The notes beneath the pieces were generated by a model. That model saw nothing but the letters and a program-made list of their open reading frames with translations, did no database searches and had not been told where the DNA came from. Positions 54,218 through 64,000 of a DNA stretch of 64,000 bases are shown one piece after another (positions within the stretch are counted from its first letter, which is position 1; every line of letters starts with the position of its first letter). The position numbers and the translations under genes were made by a program. Origin of the DNA: Fistulifera solaris (Eukaryota > Bacillariophyta > Bacillariophyceae > Naviculales > Stauroneidaceae); NCBI GenBank assembly GCA_030295235.1, contig AP026164.1:434001-498000 (forward strand). The letters are read 5' to 3'.

Positions 54218-54334
54218 GGCAAGAATTCGTTCCGTCACATGTTTTCTCTTATCGCAGCGCAAAAGAGAACGAGAGCGTCGGCGTGATCTTGCTGCAACTA
54301 CTAGTCTGCAGTTCAGCTAAAAGAGAGCGCAAAT

Positions 54335-55071
54335 ATGAGTGGAAGAGACGGTACAGAGTGGAGGAAACCAGTGATCGTTGGAGAAGATGTCAAGCCATTC
54401 ATGAAGGAGGAGGTACGTCCATGAAACGTCAGTCGCGTCGCCCCAATCTGCGCTTACGAGCAGAGTCCGTTTTTCATTTTCAGCACATCTATCCACCCGA
54501 ATACGAAGGGCACTTTGATGGAGTCATGATAACTTGTGCGGAAATTCATGAGCGTATTCAGCAGCTTGCGACGTTGATACACACCGACTACAAGGGCATT
54601 CGCCCTGTCTTGGTGTGTACACTGAAGGGCGCGTCGCCTTTCTACATTCATTTATCGGATGCCTTGAAAGAGATTAGGCAAGGGTTTGATATGGAGTTTG
54701 TTCGGGCGTCTAGCTATGAAGGTACGGCAACCAGTGGTCAGGTAGAATTTGTTGGCGAGTTAAAGATGAATTCGTTGCAAGGGAGACACATTCTATTGAT
54801 TGAAGATATTGTTGATACTGGGACCACGCTCAGCGCTCTCATTCCCATGCTCCAACAGCAGGGAAATCCAGCGGGCGTCGAAGTGTGTTCGTTGCTGGAT
54901 AAGCGTCTAGAGGTGAAAAAGTACGAGGCCAAATACGTCGGTTTCTCAATCCCCAATAAGTTTGTGATTGGGTATGGACTGGATTACGAAGAGTTGTATC
55001 GTGATCTCAAAGATATTTTTGTTATTTCTCAACTAGGTATCAGTTTTGATGCCAGTACGTTACACAAATAA
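54335..55071 (+). CDS. HPRT: Hypoxanthine-guanine phosphoribosyltransferase
   Basis: It salvages hypoxanthine and guanine to IMP and GMP with PRPP. I use exons 54335-54412 and 54484-55071 with an intron at 54413-54483 (GTACGT...TTTCAG). The start MSGRDGTEWRKP then leads by splice FMKEE-HIYPPEYEG into the domain, giving 221 residues, the usual HPRT size. A longer read-through from 54199 gives a basic, unmatched N-terminus and is rejected. Domain motifs: CTLKGASPF, the Ser-Tyr pair ASSYEGTATSG, the PRPP site LLIEDIVDTGTTL, SLLDKR and VGFSIPNKFVIGYGLDY. No signal is obvious, so it is likely cytosolic. It converges on the proteasome gene, 113 bp apart. Confidence 0.9.
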
Positions 55072-55184
55072 TCATGAGATGTTTGTAAATAACGCCTAAA
55101 CTATTTCAAAGAAAAACGAGGCGCAGCAACATCATTTAAGTCCTTTTTGCACTTAATACGTGAATTTGGCTACGTTTTACACTC

Positions 55185-56071
55185 CTAAGTCTCCATTGCT
55201 TCCGATTCCTTCTCTTCTTCGCCCTCCTCGTCATCATTGTCGGCTTTCTGTTCAAGTTGATCGATGTAGGGTTTCAAAGCATCTCCTTCAATGAGGGTGA
55301 AGCTCTGATCCTTTCCGACAATAGCGATACTGCCATTGTCAACCGTAAGCTCATCGTCACCGCTTACACAACCAGCCAAGGCTTGTAGAGCATGCACAAT
55401 TAGCTGATCGGTCGAACATGTCGCGAATGTTTCGTAATGTTTCTCCAGATACGTTCGCGCCGATTGACTACGAGCCCCAATCGCACTCGCGTAAAACTCG
55501 TAGAGATTTCCGCTGGGACATGTCTGATAGAGATGAGGAACACCACGACTGTCGACACTGGAAATCAATAGACCTACACCAAAGGGTCGACGGACGTAAA
55601 TTTGCGTTGTTCGCTGGTGTTTGTCAGCGAGGTCCGCCATCAACTGATGCGGTGGGATGGGTGTACCGTAAACATATTTGTGATTAAGGCACTCTGTCTG
55701 CATGTACTTTGCTAGGGATCGAGCATCGGCAGTGAGACCCGCAATACCACACGCAATGTGATCGTCTATTTCCAACAATTTCTTTTGGTGACTCGACAGC
55801 TCCGAGACGGACCTTTTCAAGGCTCCCAGTACGCAGGTTGTATCACTACGAAGCCCTACGCAAGCGGAACCTTGTTTCACAGATTCCATGGCGTACTCGA
55901 CCTAGTAGCTATCGAGTTAGAACAGCGTAATAAACAACATGATGGCACTAACAAGTACGGAGTAATTAATATAAAAATGAAGGGGCGGAGGCTACAACTC
56001 AAACTCACCTGAAGTAGGCGGCCTTCCGGACTCCAGACTGTTACATCGGTATCGTATTGATTGCGAAACAT
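55185..56071 (-). CDS. PSMA1: 20S proteasome subunit alpha type 1 (alpha6)
   Basis: Exon 1 (56009-56071) gives [21 protein letters not shown] and exon 2 (55185-55901) begins [12 protein letters not shown], joined over a 107-nt intron (GTGAGT...TACTAG). The 259-residue product has the alpha-subunit N-terminal gating segment ([20 protein letters not shown]), the proteasome core ([20 protein letters not shown]), [12 protein letters not shown] and [17 protein letters not shown]. That pattern matches PSMA1 rather than other alpha types. The C-terminus is very acidic ([16 protein letters not shown]). It is a core 26S proteasome part that forms an outer ring. No frame break is seen. Confidence 0.92.
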
Positions 56072-56590
56072 TCTTCTAATGTGAATTACTATGAAACTTG
56101 TTTATCAAACAGGAAATGCAATCAAAGGAGTCCACCATGTGACGGATGATATTTTTCATCTGCCCCGCTCTCGACGACTCTCGACGCGAAAGATCCTCGC
56201 GGATCGTTGTCCTTCGTCCGCGTGTGGACGGACTTACTATGGACTGTACACAATTATATTGTGAACAACCTATGGTAGGTTGACGTTAAATTTCATCTAA
56301 GCGATGGGCGCCTTACATGGTCAATTGTACTTAAATTATTATATCATTGAGCCCGCACGGAATTTGCTTAACCGAATCCGTCAATCATGTTGTTCGCCAA
56401 CGAATATTTGAATATGCCTCAACTTCTCAGAGCACGTATCACAAAATTGCCGCGGTTTTTTGTCACGCTCGTCGACCTTTACCAAGGTTTCAGCATCATT
56501 TATTTTCTTAATGATTTGTTGTCTTTACCCTGCTTCAGCTTTTCGATCACATACCAAGCAAGCAACGACAGAAACAAATTCATCGACAAA
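56072..56590. other. Divergent intergenic region (proteasome/kinesin)
   Basis: About 0.5 kb holding both promoters. An ATG frame at 56387 reads into the kinesin frame, but its N-terminus is hydrophobic and unlike a kinesin-14 start, so 56591 is preferred. Confidence 0.4.
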
Positions 56591-59500
56591 ATGGCCCCTC
56601 AACGTACGGATAGTCGCTTGTCCCTTCCACAACGCACGGATAGTCGTTTGTCCCATCCACAACGCAACGAACGGCGCGATAGTTCTGTCTCGCGTCGTCG
56701 CGATAGTTCCCTTTCACGACGTCGTGATAGCCTTCCTTCGTCATGCGAGTCTTCCACTGTTGTGACGGAGAAAAATGTGCGACTTCGTCAAGCTGCCAGG
56801 CGTCAATCGATTGCCGAGTTCAAATTGCAAGCCAAAAAGCAACGCGATCTTATTCTTCGCAAAGAAAACGACCCTCCTTCCGATCCGTATTCACCTCCAA
56901 TGACCCGTTCCGCGAAAAAGTCATCTCAAGTGATCGGTATTCCACGATGCAGCAACGGGCTAGTCTTGAACTTCTCACCTCCCAACCAGGAAGAGAATGA
57001 AGCTCGCGAAAGACTTGAGAAAGAGCGTAAAGAAGCCGCCAGGTACGTCAGCCGTCGATTGTGTATCTCATGTTGTGTTGTTTATATCTCATTGAATCTA
57101 TTATGATCCAAATATTCAGAGCTATGAGAATCCGAAAAAGTCGTGATAGCGGAAACCTTCTGATCTATTCACCAAGTGGACGTCCGCTCTATCACCCCGC
57201 AGGAGGCGTGGAAAATGAAATCGAAGATCAGGTCATGACCGACGTATCCCCTACAAAAAAGCATTACAGGTTTCCACAGCCGGGTCGATGACGAGCTGAA
57301 AGGTCTCTTGGACGAAATGAAAGAGATCATGAAAAGTTCTTCCAACTCCAACGTCGACGCCGTTCTTCAGCAACAATTTCAGCGGATGGAAGTTCTTACA
57401 AACGAGAAGGCCAAATTAGAATTCGAGAACAAGGATCTGAAAGAAAAAGTGGCTTTCGTGTCTACTCTCGAAGACCAACTCCGAGATGAAAGAGTCGAAA
57501 AGGAGAAGCTTCTCAACGATAAAGCAAGCTGCCAGTCTCAATGGGAACAGAGATTTCGTGCTCTCGAAGAAGAGAAAAAAAGAGATTCAAGGTGCCATGC
57601 ATGACCTTGAAAAACAGATGGTGGCTCTAAAAACAAAGAATGTCGATGCAGAAGAAAGACTCCATCAGCAGAACACAGTATTCGAAGAGATGAAAGAAAC
57701 TCTGGCCAAAGATAATACTACGTTGAGGCATCTCGTTGAGAAACTTGAAAAGGAGAAGATAGCAGTTGAAGAACGTGCGCTGCAGCTTGAGCAATCAATC
57801 CAGACGGTATCAAATCGCGCTAGCGAAACGATTCAGCAAGTTGAAAAACGCTTGGAAGAGAAAGAAGAAGCCCTCATCCAGGCCAAGGCTGCACAACAAG
57901 AGCTGGAAAACGCCCTCGTCGAGCTAATGCATGAATTAAAAACCACTTCTCACAAAGCAGGCGTTGATCGAGAGGCCTTTATCAACATGAATGAAGAGAA
58001 CCAGTGTATCCAGAGTGACCTGAAGCAGTCTATTGCAGAAAAGGACAAGAAGATTGGCGAGCTGTTTAAGCAGCTGGGTGAAAAAACACTCTGAGGTAGA
58101 AAAAGAGCGAGCTCTGTCTTCGTCCATGGCAGGCGAAGTCGGGAAACTCAAGGAAAATTTTCTACTTGCAACATCAAAGGCTCATCAAGCTGAGAGTGAG
58201 CTCGAAGTACTGCAAGAAACGATGACAAAGCGCAATGAGCAACTTGAGTTACTCTCTGGACGTCACGAAGAAATGGTCGCTACCAATGAACGGCTGGAAA
58301 AGGAAAAGTTTACATTGGAGGAAGCGGTAACAAAGCTTAAGGAAGTGGTTGAACAGCTATCTGCGCGTGTAACAGAATTGAGCGCTGCAAACGAACACCT
58401 GGAAGACGAAAAATCAGCATTTCAGGAAAAACTTCTGCAGTCGGAGACCTCGTTGATTGAGGCAAAGAATGAAAACAAGGAGTACACCGAGTTGCAAAAA
58501 GTTACCAAGACTGAGTTGGAGCAATCGCTTCTCGACGCCCTTACTGCAAAAGATGAGATGGAACAGAAACTTGCCGATATCGAAAAAAGATTTGCATCAC
58601 TGCAGCAAAACCTTTCAGCTGCTTCTGGTCGCGTCGAAGACCTTGAATGCGCTCTAAAGAATGTGTCCGATGAAAGAGACATGATAAAAAACCATATGGC
58701 TACTTTCAACGAACGTGAGGATGAACTTCGAAAGAAGCTTTGGCACGCTGAAGGGGTTCGAAGAGCCATGCACGGCAAACTGATCCAGCTGATGGGTAAC
58801 ATTAGAGTCTTTGTCCGAGTGCGACCAGCAATTCAGGGCGAACTCGGTGCATCCGCAAACACTGACGAAGAAACAAAGAAAGTATCGCCCGGTGATAAAC
58901 GAAAGAGGTCGGAATCGCAATTGACAGCATCTACCACACCTTTTCACTTTCCTGGTGTGTTCAGTGATGCCTCTTTAGACGACATGACCAAAAATAGAAT
59001 CGAGGTTACCGAGCCTCCAAAAGACAGAGGTGGTCTTAAAGACCGGCGCAAAACCTGGAGTTTTGCCTTCGACGGTGTCTTTCCGCCAGAGAGCAGTCAG
59101 AAAGAAGTCTGGGAAGCCACCGAACCTCTTGTTCAATGCGCCGTGGATGGATACAATGTCACTGTGTTTGCTTATGGTCAGACGGGTAGTGGCAAGACTT
59201 ACACGATGCTGGGAGAAGCCAAAAATGAAGGAATTATCGCGCGAGCGGTCGGGAAACTTTTGCTGCGAAGGATGAGATTGAGTCTCTCAGTATAGAAGAA
59301 ACGGAAGTGAAAGTGTCTGTTGAGCTCCTTGAAATTTATAATGAGAAGGTTCGCGATCTTCTTGCTCCCCAGGGAAGCGACTTTCTCAAAGTGTCGTCAC
59401 AAGACGTAAGCGGCAATCTAGTTGCCGAGACAAGCTGCAAAGAACAAGTCTTGAAGATCCTGCAGCATGCACAGAGTCGGCGCTGCGTGAAAGAAACTCT

Positions 59501-59994
59501 TTCGAACGCAGAGAGCTCAAGAAGTCATTTGATATTCACGATTCACTTCGATGTCAAAGCGAAGGATGGCTCTATTCGCAAGGGGAAATTAAACATCTGT
59601 GACTTGGCTGGCAGTGAACGGCTCAGTAAAAGCGGAGCACATGAACAAGGTGTAAGTTTTAAATGTTCATTTCTGGAATCGGGCCCATGTAACTGACAGC
59701 ACCTCTTTGTTTCTATAGGGAGCATTACTAAAAGAGACTCAGCACATCAACAAAAGCTTAAGTACACTTTCCAACGTAATCGAACGACTCCAGGCCGGGG
59801 ATAATAATGTTCCCTTCCGCGAGTCAAAACTTACGCTTCTCCTTAAGGACAGCCTGAGTGGAAATTCAAAGACGCTAGCGATTGTCTGCTGCAACCCGTT
59901 ACCATCACACATGAGCGAAAGTATTAGCAGTCTTCGCTTTGCATCGAAGGTCAATCGGGTCGATCTGAAAGCAGCGACAAACTTCTCCTGTTAA
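56591..59994 (+). CDS. Kinesin-14 type (C-terminal motor) protein, frame broken four times
   Basis: A minus-end-directed mitotic motor by family. After a basic N-terminus with repeats (RTDSRLS twice, RRDSS), an intron at 57043-57119 (GTACGT...TTCAG) joins KEAAR to AMRIRK. A long coiled coil follows (DELKGLLDEMKEIMK to the neck), then the C-terminal motor with neck-motor junction GNIRVFVRVRPAI, P loop AYGQTGSGKTYTM, switch I NAESSRSHLIF and switch II DLAGSERL. An intron at 59652-59718 lies after AHEQG. Breaks: A runs 57255-57260, 57575-57581 and 58081-58086 (each one too many) and T run 59258-59261 (one short). Repaired length is 1085 residues, ending in LKAATNFSC. Confidence 0.88.
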
Positions 59995-60109
59995 TCTTGG
60001 GAACTGATCGTTTCGCCGTAGAAAAGAAAAGTACTAACCATTAATTCGAATCGTAATACTTATGTACGTTAGAACTCTAATGGTGCTTCTACATTCACAA
60101 CAATTTATC

Positions 60110-61466
60110 TCACACTGGAAAGACTGTTGCTTTCTCGTCCTCCCCTTCCTTGGGCGACGGCAACATCATTTCGTACTTAAGCTCCAATTCGTGCAGCCGT
60201 TTCCAGACTGCTGTGTTTTCCCGCTCAAGCGCTTCCGCCCGGTTCTCTAGTTGCTTGACAACACCGATCATCATATCGACGAGTGAAGGTGGCTTGGGTG
60301 CCAGTTGCGGTGTTCGACGATGTGGATTCAATACTTGAAAGGAAAGTGGCGAAGGCCCATTAAATCGGGGCACTACTTTGGGTTGAGGCTTGGTCACTTT
60401 CGTCTTCAATCGACTGGCTGCTGCGATGGGAACATTGGGTGAAGTAACGAGCACAGCCTGAGTATCCTCGGTAATTGATTCAACGGCACAATTAGTTTTT
60501 GCAATCGGACTCGGTACGTCGAAAACTGAATGGTTGTCGACCGCCATTTGGTTGTAATTCTTTGGGTCGCTGACCGATTCATTTAAGAAAGGGAGCTGTG
60601 GACCTGGATCAATACCGCAAGGAGATCGCTGCTCCAGGGGCGTCGTCTTGTCGACCCATGTAACCGTGTGTTTTGTGTTTTCCAACGATGCAGCCGCAAA
60701 CGCTCCGTTTGGCGCGCTCTCGGGGACGGTTTCCGGGGATACGTAGACATTGGATGAAAAGGCACGGATCATCGTCGATGCGGTCGGAGAACCACTTTCG
60801 TGCCCCAAACTCGGTGGTATCGCGTACGACTCAAAGTCTTGCCACGGAAAGATATCTTTGACGAAATCCTGGTGATTCGCGTCGATCGGTGTTTGGTGTG
60901 CCGGCGTGGGAGTTCCGAGTATATGAAAACCCGATGATCGGAATGTGGAAGTGGATACGCTTGGCCCCAAACCGATCGGTCGTAGCGGATTCTCATCCAT
61001 GTAGGCTTGCAAGAGCAAGTCTTCACCGTCGAGGGGACTGGGCGGTGCATTTATAGTAGAATGAACCTTGCGTTTGTTTTTTTGGGGAGTGCTACCCCTT
61101 ACTACTTTTCGCTTGCGAGAAGAATCATTTTCTTTTCATTTGTTCGGAATGAATCCATTTCTCTCTTGAGTTTGGCGATGATCTTCGCCTTGTCTAATTC
61201 CAAAATTAATTCTCCTTGAGCATTCTTCCTGTAAGTTTGGAAACGGTTGCGAACGAATTCAGGGTAGACTTGTTCTTGTAGCAATGAGCTTTTCTGTTTG
61301 GTGTTTAGATACTTTGGAAACCATCCGAAAAGCCATTCTTGCACCTTTTACTACAATGTCCTTTGCATCCGCGGCGACCAATGATGAGATCGTACTGTTC
61401 CAAGTCTTTGCAAGTTGTCGGCGAAAGTGTGTCCGCTGTGGCAGCGGATAGGCTTGCTGGGTCCAT
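60110..61466 (-). CDS. Nuclear protein with C-terminal zipper-like coiled coil, frame broken twice
   Basis: I read three frames as one gene from the ATG at 61466 (MDPASLSAATADT). After T run 61346-61349 and T run 61128-61131, each one base short, the frame gives SKKVQEWLFGWFPKYL, a basic segment RKRKVVRGSTPQKNKRKV (nuclear-type signal) and DGEDLLLQAYMDENPL. A long Pro/Ser-rich middle leads to SPLSFQVLNPHRRTP and a final helix with heptad leucines (DMMIGVVKQLENRAEALERE to LHELELKYEMML). Repaired length is 452 residues. The ordering of the first piece is less certain: a different frame (61259-61495) could join instead by deleting a base. I do not recognise a named family; a transcription-related role is possible. 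Confidence 0.6.
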
Positions 61467-62267
61467 TGTTGCGTTTTTTTGCTGAAACCCGTCAACGTTT
61501 TTCAAGGAAAGACTTTATCTTGAATTTGAAACGAAGCGGTCAAGGTTGTAGTTTCGATAATGATCGCAGTCTGTTTCTCGGAAGGAAATGAAGCGACGAT
61601 TTTGATCGAAGTGGCAAATCCGTTCTGCGTTTCGCTGAAGGTGTGCCTTTGCTAGTGTTCGTCTTATTCCTTTTATCAAATTGATTGATTATTATACGAA
61701 GTAAAGCACTGAAGGAATGAGGCGCAATGCGGATGAGATGCATACCTTGTCTGTTGATGCTGAACGTGAAAAGATGTGCATCGTTTTGCGTTTTGTTTTT
61801 ATGCACTTTGCGGTAAAGTATAGCTAAAGGGATCTCGAGGACACTTTCTACTCTCCAAAATAAACCTGGTACGACAGAGGTATTGTTCGACACCTTCCAG
61901 TTGGAGTACCGGATGCCACAGCTTGATTTGAATCGTGAAGCCTTAGGTCGTGGAAAGCCATGACTCTGCACCTTTGTGTAGGCGCCCTTTTACGGAAGCT
62001 GGGCATTTGAAAAAACAAAAATGACCTGCCACTACCAGGTAGCCGCTACCAGAGACTGCAGCAGCAACTCTCGCGACGAAGACAAAATCATTCCTCGTTG
62101 CATCATTCAAGCAATCTTGTGAGACGGAGAAGTTGCTTTCTTCTCAATTTTTCAGTTAGCCTTCTCCGCACAAGCAATCCGTAAGCCAGAACGTCGCGAG
62201 TGACGATCAATTCGAAGCACACAAGCACGATTGTGACATTGCAAACTTCATTATTTCTTGAAACATC
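61467..62267. other. Divergent intergenic region (zipper protein/CTL)
   Basis: About 0.8 kb. The minus frame 61540-61971 opens with GTG and has no domains. A TACCAGGTA string lies at 62035. Presumably the two promoters. Confidence 0.4.
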
Positions 62268-64000
62268 ATGTCCGACGACGAAGCCAACGAAAAGTTGGTC
62301 GCTCCTGCGGATTTTGACGGTCCCACCAGCACTCGACATTGCACGGATGTCTTTTGTTTGCTCATTCTGATTGCAGCATGGGTGGTAATGACGGGTGTCG
62401 GACTCTATGCGGTAGGAGAAGGAGATTACCGACTCGTGTTGTATCCTTTAGACTACGACGGAAACATTTGCGGAACGGGTGCGTGTTCGTCGCTTAAGCG
62501 CAAGAGGTCTTTCGAAAGGCTCTATTTGTCATACTTGCTAATATTGTGCTCTTTGTTTTGCAGACTTTAAAAATGACATGACGGCATATCCGAATCTGCT
62601 CTATGTCAACTCTTTTCCGGTGGAGTCTGTGTTGACGAATGTCCCGACTTGACCAACAAGACACAAGACGGTGTCTCGGATGTTCATACTTTAATTACGT
62701 ACGATGGTGTCTGGCAACCGTCGTCGGGAGGTGCCCAACTTCCTTTGGATTATGTCAAAGTGGCCGATTATTCGAATGCGTCGGATGTCATGTCCTGCAC
62801 GGACGCTACCTGCTGGGATACTGAAGCCTATACCAGTCCTTACAGCCCGGGGGTCCGTCTGGGTTACGGTTATGCTTTTTATGCCGGAACCACGTACGGT
62901 GTTCTGGGACGATGTTACATGACTACGGCCGCACTCGATCGCATCGAAGAACAGCTTAACTTTGAAATCGCCTCCGCAACGGAAGCGGCGTCGGATCTTA
63001 TGGGAATTGGTGCTGTCGAAGATGCTTACGCGTTCTGGAATCGTGTATTTGCAGATTTGTGGACGGCGCGAGCCTATGTTCTAGGCTTTGGATTCGGCGT
63101 CTCGTTGATCGTTAGCTCACTGTATATTTTCATGCTGCGTCTGCCGTTTTTACTCAATACCGTCGTCTGGGGGTCCATTTTCCTTACTATTGGCATGTTC
63201 TTTTTTGGTGGTTATTACGCATGGAATGTGGCTACAGATTGGGATGAAGCGGATCCCCAAACCGTGGAAGATACTACGATCACAGCAACCACGGGTGCTG
63301 CTATTGCGTTGTGGGTGGTAGGCGTACTGTTAGTTGTGCTGACGTGCTGCATGCGCAAGGCGATTCAAGTGGCCTTACTTTGTGTCAAACAAGCAGGAAG
63401 GGCCGTCAATAACATGATTCTCATTTTGACGGTTCCATTTCTTCAAGCGGCCGCATTGGTCGCTTTCTTTGTCGTTTGGTCTATCTATGCGGTGCACTTG
63501 GCGAGTCTCGGAGAAATTGTGACGAAAGAAGTGGAGCTAGACCCTAGCGCGCTGACAGGAGAGGATCTTCCCGAAATGGATCAGGGCCTTATCCAACCAG
63601 TGCACTATCGAGTTTTTCTCTTCGACGAATTCATAACTCGGTGCTCGTACTACCTGTTATTCTGTCTCTTCTGGACAGCAAATTTTATTGTTGCCGTCGG
63701 TGACATGATTGTTGCGATTGCAGTCGCTAAATGGTTCTTCGCGCGAAATAAAATGACAGTGGGAAGCTGGACTGTCATTAGTAGTGTGCGAGAGACGGTC
63801 ACGTATCATCTTGGAACATGCGCCTATGGTTCTCTCTTGGTCGCCATCGTGCAATTCATTCGCTACATCATCGCAAAGCTTCAAAAGAAAGCTAAGGAAA
63901 CACAAAACAAAATTGCCGAGTACATACTTTGCTGCTGCCAGTGCTGCTTCTGGTGTCTCGAACGATGCTTGAAGTTCATCAACAAAAACGCTTACATTCA
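62268..64000 (+). CDS. Choline-transporter-like (CTL/SLC44) membrane protein, 5' part, frame broken once
   Basis: The gene runs off the window. From ATG 62268 (MSDDEANEKLV), a first membrane helix follows (CLLILIAAWVVMTGVGLYAVG), then DYRLVLYPLDYDGNICG. An intron at 62479-62563 (GTGCGT...TTTTGCAG) joins GT to DFKND. One base is missing in T run 62613-62616; repaired, it gives NSFSGGVCVDECPDLTNK, the Cys-rich lumenal loop of the CTL family, with further Cys pairs (SCTDATCW). Many helices follow (VLGFGFGVSLIVSSLYIFML, TANFIVAVGDMIVAIAVAKWFF) and the late CTL signature GTCAYGSLLVAIVQFIRYI. CTL proteins carry choline or related substrates. The C-terminus lies beyond 64000. Confidence 0.85.

Larger units (their letters stand above)
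53431..54334. promoter_or_regulatory. Divergent intergenic region (XPO5/HPRT) with two hairpin motifs
   Basis: About 0.9 kb between XPO5 and HPRT starts. It has CTCATGACTCATGACTC at about 53800, an array of AP-1/bZIP-like TGACTCA sites, and two copies of the hairpin motif (53978-53996, 54199-54217). An ATG frame from 54199 runs through to HPRT but is not the gene start. Regulatory role is inferred from position. Confidence 0.45.

Noticed and set aside
54199-54483. A longer N-terminus for HPRT read through from 54199
   Set aside because: It gives a basic, unmatched extension, while the 71-nt GTACGT...TTTCAG intron gives a normal-length HPRT with a family-like start.
61540-61971. 143-codon minus-strand frame
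   Set aside because: It opens with GTG and has random-looking, basic composition.
1-64000. tRNA genes, rRNA, CRISPR arrays, telomere repeats or intact transposons
   Set aside because: Scanning for B-box-like strings, array spacing and reverse-transcriptase or transposase motifs by eye found none that hold up.

Overview
The window looks like nuclear DNA of a pennate diatom, most likely Phaeodactylum tricornutum or a close relative. The evidence is eukaryotic genes with few, short GT-AG introns (67-157 nt), close gene packing on both strands, plastid presequences with signal-peptide character, and protein families I associate with diatoms or stramenopiles. The species name is inference. I see no CRISPR array, rRNA, recognisable tRNA or intact transposon.

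Layout. 0.9-15 kb: CDKA-type cell-cycle kinase, a TPM-RING membrane protein, a secreted unknown, a sulfotransferase, a seven-helix receptor, a possibly decayed small membrane gene, an ABHD14-like hydrolase, a TLC-domain protein and the spliceosomal protein CTNNBL1. 16-30 kb: an ankyrin/coiled-coil protein, an MFS transporter, RAD1 of the 9-1-1 checkpoint clamp, an ER-type DnaJ, a remarkable SpeD-like/spermidine-synthase-like/SET fusion and an SPX-MFS phosphate transporter. 30-43 kb: a lumenal CreA-like protein, a small two-exon gene, a tandem double UDP-glucuronate 4-epimerase, a 1.7 kb gene-poor stretch, a Tudor-like stramenopile protein, a YGYG-motif protein, a DUF1995 plastid protein and a membrane protein with a SAP-like tail. 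43-64 kb: MnmG/MTO1, a COQ11-like reductase, exportin-5, HPRT, proteasome alpha subunit 1, a C-terminal-motor kinesin, a nuclear leucine-zipper-like protein and the 5' part of a choline-transporter-like (CTL/SLC44) gene that runs off the end. The genes are mostly unrelated housekeeping or regulatory functions; there is no operon. Several neighbours converge with gaps of only 60-140 bp.

A strong technical signal runs through the window. At least 24 single-base reading-frame breaks interrupt 13 otherwise well-conserved genes. All but one or two less certain cases are confidently placed in a mononucleotide run of 4-7 bases. When each run is changed by one base, every affected gene becomes open, its domains rejoin, and its total length becomes divisible by three. 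This points to homopolymer errors in the assembly rather than pseudogenes, so coordinates below give the outer limits of the repaired gene and the evidence lists the break points.
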